Numbered from the stretch's first letter, positions 47,618-57,299 are shown. The stretch is 64,000 nucleotides of DNA from Rubrobacter tropicus (GCF_011492945.1 NZ_CP045119.1:3534001-3598000), one strand, 5' to 3'. The notes: generated by a model not told the origin, from the sequence alone. A program made the numbers and translations.

Positions 47618-49120
47618 TTGGACGTAAAGGGCAAACCGGGTCGGGTCAGCCGCAAGCAATTTCTCGGGGCAGGAGGGGCGGGCGCGGCGGCGTTCGTGCT
47701 GGGCGCTTTGGGCACGCAGAGCGGGCCTCTGGGCGCCCTGGGCGCTCGCGGCGCGCTGGGGCAGGAGGCACCGCGCACGGAGGGCTACGGGCCGCTCGGG
47801 CCGTCCAACGGGCCGGATCTCCTGCTGCCCCAGGGCTTCCGGTATAGGGTGATCTCCCGCCAGGGCGAGCCTATGAGCGACGGCAACCCGACGCCTGGCA
47901 TCTTCGACGGCATGGGGGCGTTCCCCGGGCCGCGGGGGACCACCATCCTGATCCGCAACCACGAGAACCGGCGGCGTCCCGGGGAGATCCCGGTCGTCGT
48001 GCCGGCGGACAAGCGCTACGACGCCGACCCGACCTACACGGCCGGGGACACCAAGGTCGTGCTCGACCGCAGGGGCAACGTGACGAGGAGCTTCGCCATC
48101 CTCGGCGGCACCGACACCAACTGCGCCGGCGGCGAGACGCCTTACGGGACTTGGATCACCTGCGAGGAGGTGGTCAACCGCTCGGCCGCGGGCGTCAAGC
48201 ACGGCTACATCTTCGAGATCGACGCCTACGCCGAAGGTCCCGTAGACGCCGTGCCGATCCGGTCCGCCGGCCGCATGTCCCACGAGGCGGTCGCCTACCT
48301 CGACGGCATCCTCTACGAGACCGAGGACCGAAGCATCTCCCGCGATGGCGGCGCCTGCTTCTACCGCTACATCCCCGAGGGCGACGACGGTGACGACCGC
48401 GGCCGTGGCAGGGACGACGATGATCGCGAGAGGCTCCCCGACGGGGGCAGGTTGCAGGCGCTCAAGCTGAGGGACGAGGACCGGGCGAACATGGACACGG
48501 GCAGGCCCGTCGGGCAGGCGTACCCCGTCGAGTGGGTGGACGTGCCGGTGCCGGACCACGACGACGACACCGACCAGCTCAGGAGTGGGCCGGACAACCT
48601 GCTTCCGACGCGCTTTCAGGCGCAGAACCGGGGCGCGGCCCTCTTCGACCGCGAGGAAGGCATCTGGGTCGGGGACGGCAAGATCTACTTCGACTGCACC
48701 TTCGGCGGCGCCCAGAACCTCGGCCAGGTCTGGGAGTACGACCCGAACGAGGAGACCATCACCCTCATCTACGAGTCCTCCGACCCGACCGCGCTCCAGA
48801 ACCCGGACAACGTCGTGATCGTGCCGAGGACCGGCGACATCTTCCTGCAGGAGGACGGCCCCGACGAGGACGGCCAGTTCGTCCGCGGTCTTACGGAGGA
48901 CGGCGAGATCTACGACTTCGCCCGCACGGTGACGAATAGCACGGAGTTCTGCGGCGGCTGCTTCTCCCCGGACGGCAACACGTTCTTCCTGAACCAGCAG
49001 GGCGAGCGTGGAGGCCCCGTCAGCGACGGCGGCCAGCCCGTCCCGAACGCCGTCACCTACGCCATCACGGGCCCGTTCGCCAGGAGGAGGCGCGGCGGCA
49101 ACGGTCGCAACGACGACTAG
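47618..49120 (+). CDS. PhoX-type (DUF839) secreted alkaline phosphatase-like protein
   Basis: A 500-residue protein with a Tat-type signal (SRKQFLGAGGAGAAAFVLGA; the pair is R-K, not R-R) and a PhoX/DUF839 beta-propeller: GFRYRVISRQGEPMSDGNPT, ILIRNHENRR, NCAGGETPYGTWITCEEVVN, RMSHEAVAYLDGILYETEDR and ENLG-like NLGQVWEYDP. PhoX enzymes are calcium-iron alkaline phosphatases exported by Tat. A charged acidic stretch at about 251-283 is an insert. TTG start with GGAGGG. A Pho-box-like promoter stands in front, fitting phosphate control. Confidence 0.88.
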   Translation: MDVKGKPGRVSRKQFLGAGGAGAAAFVLGALGTQSGPLGALGARGALGQEAPRTEGYGPLGPSNGPDLLLPQGFRYRVISRQGEPMSDGNPTPGIFDGMGAFPGPRGTTILIRNHENRRRPGEIPVVVPADKRYDADPTYTAGDTKVVLDRRGNVTRSFAILGGTDTNCAGGETPYGTWITCEEVVNRSAAGVKHGYIFEIDAYAEGPVDAVPIRSAGRMSHEAVAYLDGILYETEDRSISRDGGACFYRYIPEGDDGDDRGRGRDDDDRERLPDGGRLQALKLRDEDRANMDTGRPVGQAYPVEWVDVPVPDHDDDTDQLRSGPDNLLPTRFQAQNRGAALFDREEGIWVGDGKIYFDCTFGGAQNLGQVWEYDPNEETITLIYESSDPTALQNPDNVVIVPRTGDIFLQEDGPDEDGQFVRGLTEDGEIYDFARTVTNSTEFCGGCFSPDGNTFFLNQQGERGGPVSDGGQPVPNAVTYAITGPFARRRRGGNGRNDD

Positions 49121-49267
49121 AAGCGCCCGGTCCCGTACGGATCGCGCGGTCGGCGCCCTCTGCGCAGAGGGCGCCGACCTGTTTTGCGTCTTTGTAGTGG
49201 CGCTCCCCGCCGCGCGCCTCTGGGAGCCTTGCCCTGCCAACCGGCCCGCGCCGCCGAAGTTCGGCGC

Positions 49268-49324
49268 GTTTTTACGCAAAGTTTACCCGCGTGTAACCCA
49301 CGCCCTTTCACTTGCCCGTAAGCT
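49268..49324 (+). promoter_or_regulatory. Pho-box-like promoter 2
   Basis: Phased units TTTTACG, GTTTACC and TGTAACC at 11-bp steps, with TAAGCT as probable -10 starting 29 bases after the third unit begins. It lies before the phytase-like gene. Confidence 0.65.
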
Positions 49325-49365
49325 CTACGACGGTTGTCCGGCGGTCATTCGGAGGAGAGATTAGG

Positions 49366-50520
49366 TTGGGTCTCTACAGACGCAAAGTCCTGACGACAGG
49401 GTCCGCGGCAGTAATCGGCACGGCCGCCCTGGCCCTACTCCTGGCAACCTCCGCGGCGCTCTTCGTCTTTCAGGACCAGGCAACCGCCGCCCGTCCGGGC
49501 GCAGAGACTCCAGACTGCGCCGCCGGGGTGGACTTCCTCGGCTTCTCGGACGCCCTGAACAAGCAAGCCTACGAGGGTACCAGCGTCGGTGGGCTCTCCG
49601 CACTGGCGTACACCGGACGCCGGGACATCTACTACAGCCTCGTGGATAACGGCCCGACCACCACCTCCGAAGCCCGCTTCTACACGCTGCAGATCCCGGA
49701 AAAGGATCGACTCGGCAAGCCCGAGATCGTGGACGTCACCACCCTCAAGGACGCCTCCGGCCAGCCCTTCACGGCCTCCGACTTCGACGGCGAGGGCCTG
49801 ACGCTAACCCGCCGCGGCGACCTCCTCGCCTCCTCCGAGACGGAGCCCTCGATCCGGCGCTTCGACCCCGAAGGCAACCTCCTCGAGAAGCTGCCCGTGC
49901 CCCGGAAGTTCATGGTCGCGCCGGAGGGCCAGGCGCAGCGCAACCAGACGTTCGAAAGCCTGGCCCTCGCTCCCAACGGGTGGAGCCTGTTCACGGCGGT
50001 CGAGGGTCCGCTCGCGCCCGACGGCCGGACGGCCGAGGGCGAGAACCGCATTCGCATCCTGCGCTACGAGGACCGCGGACCGGGCGGCTTCGAGCCGGTC
50101 GAGGAGTTCTTCTACCTGACCGAGCCGGGCCAGGGCGTCGTCGAGATCGTGGCGCTCTCCGAAGACGAGCTGCTGGTGCTTGAGCGGGGCTTCCAGTCCG
50201 GCGTCGGCAACACGGTGCGGGTCTTCAGGGTCTCTCTCGACGGCGCCGAAGACGTCTCCGGCGAGCCGAGCCTCGCGGCGCCGGGACTGGAGCCGGTCGA
50301 GAAGGAGTTGCTGGTGGACCTCGCCGACTGCCCATCGGGCGGCGCGACGACGCCGGGGACGCAGCCGAACCCGCTGCTGGACAACTACGAGGGCCTGACG
50401 CCCGGGCCACGTCTGCCGGGCGGAAGACGGGCGGTGCTCTTGCAGAGCGACGACAACTTCAGCGCCGGCCAGGTTACGCGGGTGGTCGCGCTGGGCGTGG
50501 AGAACGGGCGTCTGCGGTGA
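49366..50520 (+). CDS. Esterase-like activity of phytase family protein (1)
   Basis: A 384-residue exported protein: signal/anchor segment GSAAVIGTAALALLLATSAA (residues 11-30), then the phytase-like esterase domain with YEGTSVGGLSALAYTGRRDI, DFDGEGLTLTRRGDLLASSE, IRRFDPEGNLLEKL and NQTFESLALAPNGWSLFTAV. It ends DDNFSAGQVTRVVAL. The family (PF13449) is named for similarity to phytase-like esterases; the real substrate is unproven. TTG chosen because the Pho-box promoter's expected start site lies upstream of it and downstream of any earlier start. Probably co-transcribed with the next genes. Confidence 0.85.
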   Translation: MGLYRRKVLTTGSAAVIGTAALALLLATSAALFVFQDQATAARPGAETPDCAAGVDFLGFSDALNKQAYEGTSVGGLSALAYTGRRDIYYSLVDNGPTTTSEARFYTLQIPEKDRLGKPEIVDVTTLKDASGQPFTASDFDGEGLTLTRRGDLLASSETEPSIRRFDPEGNLLEKLPVPRKFMVAPEGQAQRNQTFESLALAPNGWSLFTAVEGPLAPDGRTAEGENRIRILRYEDRGPGGFEPVEEFFYLTEPGQGVVEIVALSEDELLVLERGFQSGVGNTVRVFRVSLDGAEDVSGEPSLAAPGLEPVEKELLVDLADCPSGGATTPGTQPNPLLDNYEGLTPGPRLPGGRRAVLLQSDDNFSAGQVTRVVALGVENGRLR

Positions 50521-50610
50521 GTCACGGGGCGCCGAGGACGGAGGGGCCACGAGGTCCCTGTCCCGAAACTAACAGAGAGTACCTGTAAAGCGACGCGAGA
50601 GGATGGAAAC

Positions 50611-51627
50611 ATGCGAAGGGAACACACCACGGCCGCGCGGGTTGGCGGGGCTTCTATCATGGTCGGCTTGCTCGCGGCAGGGCTCGCTGCGCTGATGGCG
50701 CTGATGACGCTCGTCGCCCCTGCGGAGGCGGCCAAGAAACCGGCGGAGACCGCGCCGGTGTTGAACGTCGGGCACAGGGGGGCCTCCGGGTACGCGCCGG
50801 AGCACACCATCCCGGCGTACGACCTGGCGCTAAAAATGGGCGCGGACTACATAGAGCAGGACCTCCAGTTGACCAAGGACGGCGTGCTCGTGGCGCTCCA
50901 CGACGAGACGCTCGACAGGACGGCGCGGCCGACGGCCGAATCCGCGCCGGGCGACTGCACGGGCCTCGTGCGGGAGAAGACGCTCGCCCAGATCAAGACG
51001 TGCGACGTCGGCAGCTGGTTCAACGAAACGTATCCCCAGTACGCCAAGCCGGAGTACGTGGGGCTCAGGATCCCGACGCTCGAAGAGGTCTTCCAGAGGT
51101 ACCGCAAGAGCACGAACTACTACATCGAGACCAAGAGCCCCGAGTCCGCGCCCGGTATGGAGGAAGAGCTGCTGCGGCTGATGGATGAGTACGGGCTGAC
51201 GAAGCCCGCGGCGGACAGGTGGCAGGTATTGATCCAGTCCTTCTCGCCAGCGAGTCTCCAGAAGGTCCACGCCCTCGACCCGTCCCTCCCCCTCATCCAG
51301 CTCTTCTCCGGCGCCGAGACGAGCCAGACCATCCAGGCCCGCCTCGACGCGACCGCGGCCTACGCCGTCGGGATAGGCCCATCGAAGGGCGACGTGGACA
51401 AACCCCTCGTGGACGCCGCCCACGCCCGCTGCCTGGACGTCCACCCCTACACGGTCAACGAGACGCCCGAGATGGAGAAGCTTATCTCTATTGGCGTGGA
51501 CGGCATGTTCACGAACTTTCCCGACCGCCTCGAAGCCGTGCTCGACAAGGAGGCCGCGAACGGCAAGTCAGGCGCCCGCCTCGCCGCCGACGCCTCCGAA
51601 TCCTGCCGCGCCGGGATCGGGGTGTAA
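50611..51627 (+). CDS. Glycerophosphodiester phosphodiesterase, secreted (GlpQ-like)
   Basis: A 338-residue secreted GDPD: a signal peptide (GLLAAGLAALMALMTLVAPA), then LNVGHRGASGYAPEHTIPAY with HRG and the metal-binding Glu, YIEQDLQLTKDGVLVALHDE with E-x-D and catalytic His, and late motifs DVHPYTVNETPEM and GVDGMFTNFPDRL. It releases glycerol 3-phosphate from phospholipid head groups, a classical Pho regulon activity. No clear Pho-box is seen in the 90-base gap upstream, so it may be read through from the phytase-like gene. ATG follows GAGAGG. Confidence 0.92.
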   Translation: MRREHTTAARVGGASIMVGLLAAGLAALMALMTLVAPAEAAKKPAETAPVLNVGHRGASGYAPEHTIPAYDLALKMGADYIEQDLQLTKDGVLVALHDETLDRTARPTAESAPGDCTGLVREKTLAQIKTCDVGSWFNETYPQYAKPEYVGLRIPTLEEVFQRYRKSTNYYIETKSPESAPGMEEELLRLMDEYGLTKPAADRWQVLIQSFSPASLQKVHALDPSLPLIQLFSGAETSQTIQARLDATAAYAVGIGPSKGDVDKPLVDAAHARCLDVHPYTVNETPEMEKLISIGVDGMFTNFPDRLEAVLDKEAANGKSGARLAADASESCRAGIGV

Positions 51628-51633
51628 GGACGG

Positions 51634-52839
51634 ATGAGGACGAAGGTACTACTCCTGGCCGCGCTCACGGCCGTCCTTCTGGCCCAGCCGGTCCTGGCCG
51701 GGACGAAGCAAAAAGAGCCGGAGACGACGCTGGAGGGACGGGCGATCTACCCGGCCGAACTCCGCGGCCAGGGGAGCCAGCCGGCCCCCAACCCCTTCCC
51801 CGACCAGCCGGTCGGAGGATACTCCGCCCTGCTCGACGCGAAGGGCGCCGACACCTACCTGGCGATGCCGGACAACGGCTACGGCTCGAAGGCAAACTCC
51901 CCCGACTTCATCCTGCGCGTGGACCGGGTGCGGGTGGATTACGAGACGGCGAGAGGCGGCAGCGGCGAGGTCGAGGTTCTCGATTACGTCCGGCTGCGCG
52001 ACCCGGACGAGAAGATTCCATTCCCCATCGTGGACGAGAACGGCTCCGGGCAGCGTCTGCTGACCGGCTCGGACTTCGACCCCGAATCCATGAGGGTCGC
52101 GCGCGACGGAACCTGGTGGTTCGGCGACGAGTTCGGCCCGTTCCTGCTCCACACGGACAGCACGGGCAGGGTCCTCGAAGCGCCAATACCGCTCCCCGGC
52201 GTCAAGGCCCCGGAGGACCCGACACGTCCCGGACAGCCCGTGAACTTGCGCTCCTCTTCCGGCTTCGAGGGAGTGGCGATCTCCAAAGACCGCCGCTACC
52301 TGTACCCGAGCCTGGAGCGTTCCCTGAACGGCGAGGACATCCGTAAGCACCACATCTACGAGTTCGATCTGAGGGCCGGTGAGTACACGGACGAGCGGTG
52401 GACCTACCGCGCGGACCTTCCCATCCCGCCCGAGCAGGAGCACGTCATCGGGGACATGACGGCGCTAGACGCGAACCGCCTGCTCGTAATCGAGCGAGAT
52501 TTCCTGCAGGGAGAGCGGGCGCAGTTCGAGAAGGTCTTCGTCGTAGACCTGAGAGAGACCGACGCCGAGGGCTTCCTCGTCAAGCGCGAGGTCGTAGACC
52601 TTCTGGACGTGAGGGACCCGGGGCTCATCTCGCTGCCGGGGCGCCCGGGCGACTACGGCCTCGGCGACCCGTTCGAGTTCCCCTACGTCACCACCGAGAG
52701 CGTCCTGCCCCTCGGGGGCCAGCGCCTCGCCATCGTCAACGACAACAACTTCGGCTCCGTCGGCGGGCGCAACCCGAGCCTCCCCGACTACACGGACTTC
52801 ATAGTCGTGCGCGCCGAAGCCCTGCGCGGCGGGGTCTGA
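51634..52839 (+). CDS. Esterase-like activity of phytase family protein (2)
   Basis: A 401-residue secreted paralogue of the first phytase-like protein: signal peptide (VLLLAALTAVLLAQPVLAGT), YSALLDAKGADTYLAMPDNG, SDFDPESMRVARDGTWWFGD, SGFEGVAISKDRRYLYPSLE, DANRLLVIERDFLQG and a tail with VNDNNFGSVGGRNP. It begins 6 bases after the GDPD stop (AAGGA in the gap), so the three genes form one unit. Like its paralogue, it could attack phosphate esters, but that is inferred from the family and context. Confidence 0.85.
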   Translation: MRTKVLLLAALTAVLLAQPVLAGTKQKEPETTLEGRAIYPAELRGQGSQPAPNPFPDQPVGGYSALLDAKGADTYLAMPDNGYGSKANSPDFILRVDRVRVDYETARGGSGEVEVLDYVRLRDPDEKIPFPIVDENGSGQRLLTGSDFDPESMRVARDGTWWFGDEFGPFLLHTDSTGRVLEAPIPLPGVKAPEDPTRPGQPVNLRSSSGFEGVAISKDRRYLYPSLERSLNGEDIRKHHIYEFDLRAGEYTDERWTYRADLPIPPEQEHVIGDMTALDANRLLVIERDFLQGERAQFEKVFVVDLRETDAEGFLVKREVVDLLDVRDPGLISLPGRPGDYGLGDPFEFPYVTTESVLPLGGQRLAIVNDNNFGSVGGRNPSLPDYTDFIVVRAEALRGGV

Positions 52840-52871
52840 ACCGCCCGCACGACGGCGTTTTCGGATTGCAT

Positions 52872-52907
52872 GGAGGAGGCCCGCCCGGCACCGGGCGGGC
52901 CTCCTCC
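52872..52907 (+). terminator. 17-bp perfect hairpin closing the phytase/GDPD operon
   Basis: GGAGGAGGCCCGCCCGG and CCGGGCGGGCCTCCTCC are perfectly complementary around CA. It is 32 bases after the stop and directly before the next Pho-box promoter. Confidence 0.8.
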
Positions 52908-52929
52908 ATCTCCGTGTAGAACCCCCTGT

Positions 52930-52986
52930 TGTTTAACGAGGGTTTTACCCGTGTGAAACAACGGGGGCGAACTTTGCTGGTACTTT
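52930..52986 (+). promoter_or_regulatory. Pho-box-like promoter 3 (nuclease gene)
   Basis: Units TTTAACG, TTTTACC and GTGAAAC at 11-bp steps and TACTTT as probable -10, 29 bases from the start of the third unit. Confidence 0.65.
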
Positions 52987-53047
52987 ATGCGGGGCCGGGG
53001 AACCGACCGGCTTCTTGAAAGTTTCCAACGAAGGTCGGAGGTTCGGG

Positions 53048-55297
53048 TTGTACGGTCTGCGTGTTCCGGCGGTCGTGTCAGGTGTCTTGCTCTCGTCGCT
53101 CGCGTTGCTCGTCTCGCTCGCGCCGGCGCTGGCGTCGCCCAACGGCGTCGTGATCTCCGAGCTTCGCGCCCGCGGGCCGGCAGGCGGCAACGACGAGTTC
53201 GTTGAGATCTTCAACACCTCTGCGGGCGACGTGGACGTATCCGGCTACAGGCTCCAGGGCTGCGCCGCCGCTTCGGGCAACCCCTCGGACCGGACCACGG
53301 TCCCGGCCGGCACGGTGCTCGACCCGGGCGACCATTACCTGTTCACCAACTCGGGCAGCGGCGGCTACTCCGGCGCCGTGCCGGGCGACCGGACCTACTC
53401 GACGGGCTTCACGGACTTCCAGGCGAACAACGCGAGCGGCGCCCGCCTCGTCGACGCCTCGGGCGCCGTCGTCGACGGCGTTGGTTCCCCGAACAGCCCG
53501 TGCCGCGAGGGGGCAGGCATCACGACGCCGGCCACGACCGGCGACAACTCCTTCGAGCGCAGGGACGGCGGCAGGCAGGACACCGAAGACAACGCGGCGG
53601 ACTTCGTGGGACCGAAGGCGGGGGGGCCGCAGAACCTTTCGGGCGCCGGCGCTCCGGGGCCGGAGATCACGAAGATCCACGACGTCCAGGGCCCGGGAGC
53701 CGAATCGCCCATCACCGGCCGGACGGTCACCGTCGAGGGAGTGGTTACGGGGATAGACGACGAGATCGGGGCCAGCTTCGGCTCGGGCAACTCTATCCGC
53801 CGCTTCCCGGAGGACGCCGGTATCTTCGTCCAGGAGGAACCGGCCGACGCCGACCAAAACTCGGAGACTTCGGAGGGCGTCTTCGTCGGCTTCGTCCGGG
53901 ACCGCGCGGCCTACACCTTGGGCGACGTGGTGCGCGTGAACGGCCGTGTGAACGAGAAGTTCGGGCACACGATCATCTCCGAAACCATAAACCGGGAACC
54001 GGAGAAGGTCGGCACCACCCCCGTCCCCGACCCGGTCGAGATCGACGCCGCGCGGGCGGAGGGCCAGGACCCGCAGGCCCGCCCGTACTACGAGAGCCTC
54101 GAAGGGATGCGCGTTCGCCTGGCGGTCGGCACCGCCAACTCGGGCGGCACCAACAAGTTCGGCGAGCTGTTCGTGACGCCTGGCACGGAGCAGGATCGCG
54201 TCTTCCGAACGGAGACCGAGCCGGCCCTCATCGCCACCGACGCCGACGCGGGCGCGGGCGACCCGGACAACCCCTTCCGCGACCCCGACGGCTCCACGAC
54301 CGAGGTCGAGGCCGACCTCTTCGACACGGTGTCCGGCGCCACCGGCCCCTTGCTCTTCGCCTTCGAGAACTACCGCATCATGGTCCAGGAAGACGGGCTG
54401 CCGACCGTAACCGACACCGGTGTCACCTACCCCTACGAAGAGCTCTCCCCCTCCGGCCCGAAGCAGTTCCGCGTGGCCTCTTTCAACGTCGAGAACTACT
54501 TCCCCGTCGGCGGCGCGCTCGACGGCGGCAACGTTAGCCAAGAGGAGTTCGACGAGAAGACCGCCCGCCTCACGGACGCCACCAACGGCAGGCTGAAGCG
54601 CCCCGAGGTCGTCGCCGTGCAGGAGGTCTACGACCTCGCCACGCTCCGGGCGCTAGCCGCCTCGCTCGGCGGCTACACGGCCTACCTCGAAGAAGGCAAC
54701 GACTCCCGCGGCATAGACGTAGGGTTCCTCGTCAAAGACGGGGTGAAGGTCGAGGGCGTCACGCAGTACGGCAAGACCGCGACCGCGCCGGACGGCCTCG
54801 ACTGCTCCGACGTGCCGGGCGGGCTCTTCGACCGGCCGCCGCTCGCCATAGAGGTCCAGGCGAAGGGCTTCGGCGGGTTCACCGTCTTCTCGAACCACTT
54901 CGCCTCCAAGGCCGCCCCCGACGCGTGCCGCGAGGCCCAGGCCGCCTTCGTGCGCGACCGCGTCGCGGAGCTAGAAGACGCCGGGAGGCGGTCCATAGTC
55001 GCCGGCGACCTGAACGCCTTCGAGGACGAGTCGGCGCTACGGACGCTCGAAGACGGAGAGACGTCCCTGGACAACCTGTGGGACGCGGCGCCCGAGCAGG
55101 AGCGCTACAGCTTCGCCTTCCAGGGCAAGCTCCAGACCCTCGACCACGTCCTCGTAACCAGCGGCTTGAAGAACAGGATCGGCGACTTCCGCTACGCCCA
55201 CTTCGACAACGACTACTTCGAGCGCGACGACCAGGCGGAGCCCGACGGCCACCACGTCTCCGACCACGACCCGCCCGTCCTCACCCTCTCGAAGTAA
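53048..55297 (+). CDS. Secreted nuclease: lamin-tail domain plus endonuclease/exonuclease/phosphatase domain
   Basis: A 749-residue exported protein. Signal peptide (VSGVLLSSLALLVSLAPALA), lamin-tail-like domain (VVISELRARGPAGGNDEFVE IFN region, about 35-160), an OB/DUF-like middle part (about 210-440), and a C-terminal EEP nuclease domain with FRVASFNVENYF, VVAVQEVYDL, NHFASKAAP, VAGDLNAFED, LDHVLVTSGL and HHVSDHDPPV. This layout is that of extracellular NucH/ExeM nucleases, which free phosphate from environmental DNA. TTG at 53048 has GGAGG at 6 bases. Own Pho-box-like promoter and a strong hairpin behind. Confidence 0.9.
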   Translation: MYGLRVPAVVSGVLLSSLALLVSLAPALASPNGVVISELRARGPAGGNDEFVEIFNTSAGDVDVSGYRLQGCAAASGNPSDRTTVPAGTVLDPGDHYLFTNSGSGGYSGAVPGDRTYSTGFTDFQANNASGARLVDASGAVVDGVGSPNSPCREGAGITTPATTGDNSFERRDGGRQDTEDNAADFVGPKAGGPQNLSGAGAPGPEITKIHDVQGPGAESPITGRTVTVEGVVTGIDDEIGASFGSGNSIRRFPEDAGIFVQEEPADADQNSETSEGVFVGFVRDRAAYTLGDVVRVNGRVNEKFGHTIISETINREPEKVGTTPVPDPVEIDAARAEGQDPQARPYYESLEGMRVRLAVGTANSGGTNKFGELFVTPGTEQDRVFRTETEPALIATDADAGAGDPDNPFRDPDGSTTEVEADLFDTVSGATGPLLFAFENYRIMVQEDGLPTVTDTGVTYPYEELSPSGPKQFRVASFNVENYFPVGGALDGGNVSQEEFDEKTARLTDATNGRLKRPEVVAVQEVYDLATLRALAASLGGYTAYLEEGNDSRGIDVGFLVKDGVKVEGVTQYGKTATAPDGLDCSDVPGGLFDRPPLAIEVQAKGFGGFTVFSNHFASKAAPDACREAQAAFVRDRVAELEDAGRRSIVAGDLNAFEDESALRTLEDGETSLDNLWDAAPEQERYSFAFQGKLQTLDHVLVTSGLKNRIGDFRYAHFDNDYFERDDQAEPDGHHVSDHDPPVLTLSK

Positions 55298-55302
55298 CGA
55301 GG

Positions 55303-55335
55303 GCGGTGCAGAGGCTCTATGAGCCTCTGCACCGC
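55303..55335 (+). terminator. 15-bp perfect hairpin after the nuclease gene
   Basis: GCGGTGCAGAGGCTC and GAGCCTCTGCACCGC around TAT, 5 bases after the stop codon. Confidence 0.75.
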
Positions 55336-55445
55336 GCGGTCAGCCATCAGCCCGCTCCGGCTTCGCCTCCGCTCTCAGCGGTCGGCTTTCTTGTTCTTGG
55401 CTGATGGCTGAATGCTGATAGCCGAAAGCTGATAGCCGAAGGTCC
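55336..55445. repeat. TCAGC/GCTGA modular intergenic repeat (family A), copy 6
   Basis: GCGGTCAGCCATCAGCCC, GGC-TTC-GCC mini-hairpin, CGCTCTCAGCGGTCGGC, spacer TTTCTTGTTCTT, GGCTGATGGCTGAATGCTGA and TAGCCGAAAGCTGATAGCCG. Complementary halves flank the spacer. Confidence 0.7.
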
Positions 55446-55484
55446 GACTTCTCGGAGGACCGCTTCGAGTTTTCCGGGCCGGTT

Positions 55485-55540
55485 CGTTTACGGAGAATTC
55501 ATCCATATGAAACACTCTCCGCGGCGCGGGCTGCTATTCT
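55485..55540 (+). promoter_or_regulatory. Pho-box-like promoter 4 (5'-nucleotidase)
   Basis: Weaker units GTTTACG, ATTCATC and TGAAACA at 11-bp steps; TATTCT at 55535 is exactly 28 bases from the start of the third unit. Confidence 0.6.
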
Positions 55541-55598
55541 GTTCGGGGCCGGGTATCTCCCGCCGCGTCACGAAGACCGGAAGAATCGGAGGGGTGGA

Positions 55599-57299
55599 AT
55601 GGTAGTTACGTTGCGTGCGGCGCTGTTGCCGATAACGCTCGCGCTGGCCCTCATGCTTGCGCTTTTGGCGATACTGGCCTCGGGCGCGGAGTCAAAGCCG
55701 AAACCGACCAAGCCGGTGCCCGAGGACAGGACCAGCAACATCCAGCTCCTCGGCGTAAACGACTTCCACGGCCAGTTGGAGCCGACGACCCGCAGGGACG
55801 TTCCGGGCAGGACGCTCGGCGGCGCGGCCTACCTCGACGCCTACTTTGACCGCTACGAGGCCCGGAACCCCGAGCGGACCATCAGGGTCCACGCGGGCGA
55901 CATGGTCGGCGCTTCGCCCCTGATCTCCTCCTACTTCCACGACGAACCTTCCGTCTACGCGATGAACGAGATGGAGATGGACGTCGGCACCCTGGGCAAC
56001 CACGAGTTCGACGAGGGAGGCGAGGAGATGCTGCGCCTCATAAACGGCGGCCAGCGCTCCGACGGCAACCAGTTCAAGGACGGCCCCGACGGCGAGCCCA
56101 TCAACACCTCCGACCCGGACTTCGACGGCGCAGACTTCCCCTACGTAGCCGCCAACACCGAGTACAAGGACTCGGGCGAAACGGTCCTGCCGCCGTACAA
56201 GATAGTCAAGAAGGACGGCATAAACGTAGGCTTCATCGGGGTGACGACGCTGGAGACGCCGAACATCGTGACCCCGGACGCGGTGGCGCCCTTCGACTAC
56301 CTGGACATCTCGGAGACCGTCAACCGCTACGTCGCCGAGCTCAAGAGGAAGAAGGTGGAGACGGTCGTCGTGCTCGCCCACGCGGGCGGCGCGCAGACCA
56401 CGGCGACGGAGGCCGTCGGCGAGATCGTCTCCGAGACCCAGCAGATGAGCGACGAGGTCGACGTCGTGGTCTCGGGGCACTCCCACTCGCAGCTCAACAA
56501 CCGCGTCGGCAACAAGCTCATCGTGCAGGCCTTCTCGCTCGGCACCGCCTTCGACGCCGTCAACATGAAGATCGACCGCAGGACCAAGGACGTGGTCTCC
56601 TCCTCGGCCGAGATCGTCAACACCTTCAACGACGCCATCGCCCCGGACCCGGCGACGGCCGAGCTCGTCGCGGGCTACAAGGATCGGATCGACCCGATCG
56701 CCAACCGTGTCGTAGGTACCGCGGCCGAGAACGTGGTCCGCACGAACAACGCCGCGGGCGAGAGCCCGCTCGGCCAGCTCATCGCGGACGCGCAGAGGGA
56801 CTTCGCGGGGACCCAATTGGCGTTCATGAACCCGGGCGGCATCAGGGCCGACATCGCGGCCGGGGAGGTAACGTACGCCGAGCTCTTCGCCGTGCAGCCC
56901 TTCGACAACCAGGTGGTGCGGCTGGAGATGACCGGGGATCAGGTCTACCGCGTCCTCGAGCAGCAGTTCCAGACGGACAACAACGGCAACCCGAGGACCC
57001 GCATCCTCCAGGTAAGCGGCCTCGAGTTCTCCTACAACTCGACGAACCCGGCGGGGCAGAGGATCACATCCGTCACCCTCCCGGGCGGGACCCCGCTCGA
57101 CCGCGCCGCCACCTACACCGTCGCGGCCAACAGCTTTATCGCGACGGGCGGCGACGGCTTCACGGTCTTCAAGGAGGGCCAGAACCCCAACACCCTCGGC
57201 AGCGACCTCGACGCCCTCGAAGGGTACATCGACGGCCTGCCCTCGCCCTTTCCCGCCCCGGACCCGAACGCAGACCCGAGGATAACGAAGCAAGGGTAG
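55599..57299 (+). CDS. Secreted 5'-nucleotidase / bifunctional metallophosphatase (UshA-like)
   Basis: A 566-residue exported enzyme: signal peptide (LPITLALALMLALLAILASG), N-terminal metallophosphatase domain with LLGVNDFHGQLEP, HAGDMVGASP, LGNHEFDEGG, VVLAHAGG and VSGHSHSQL, and C-terminal 5'-nucleotidase domain (FMNPGGIRADI, FNYPGG-like FSYNSTNPAGQRI, ATGGDGFTVFKEG). It should hydrolyse nucleotides or UDP-sugars outside the cell. ATG has GGAGGGG. With the upstream nuclease it forms a logical pathway from DNA to nucleoside plus phosphate. Confidence 0.93.
   Translation: MVVTLRAALLPITLALALMLALLAILASGAESKPKPTKPVPEDRTSNIQLLGVNDFHGQLEPTTRRDVPGRTLGGAAYLDAYFDRYEARNPERTIRVHAGDMVGASPLISSYFHDEPSVYAMNEMEMDVGTLGNHEFDEGGEEMLRLINGGQRSDGNQFKDGPDGEPINTSDPDFDGADFPYVAANTEYKDSGETVLPPYKIVKKDGINVGFIGVTTLETPNIVTPDAVAPFDYLDISETVNRYVAELKRKKVETVVVLAHAGGAQTTATEAVGEIVSETQQMSDEVDVVVSGHSHSQLNNRVGNKLIVQAFSLGTAFDAVNMKIDRRTKDVVSSSAEIVNTFNDAIAPDPATAELVAGYKDRIDPIANRVVGTAAENVVRTNNAAGESPLGQLIADAQRDFAGTQLAFMNPGGIRADIAAGEVTYAELFAVQPFDNQVVRLEMTGDQVYRVLEQQFQTDNNGNPRTRILQVSGLEFSYNSTNPAGQRITSVTLPGGTPLDRAATYTVAANSFIATGGDGFTVFKEGQNPNTLGSDLDALEGYIDGLPSPFPAPDPNADPRITKQG

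Noticed and set aside
50521-50610. Pho-box before the GDPD gene
   Set aside because: CTAACAG and CTGTAAAG are present, but not in the three-unit 11-bp phase, and no -10 at the fixed distance; read-through from the phytase-like gene is simpler.
55299-55445. CRISPR-like array at the repeat region near 55.3 kb
   Set aside because: Repeat words are short, irregular and have no uniform spacers, and no cas genes are near.
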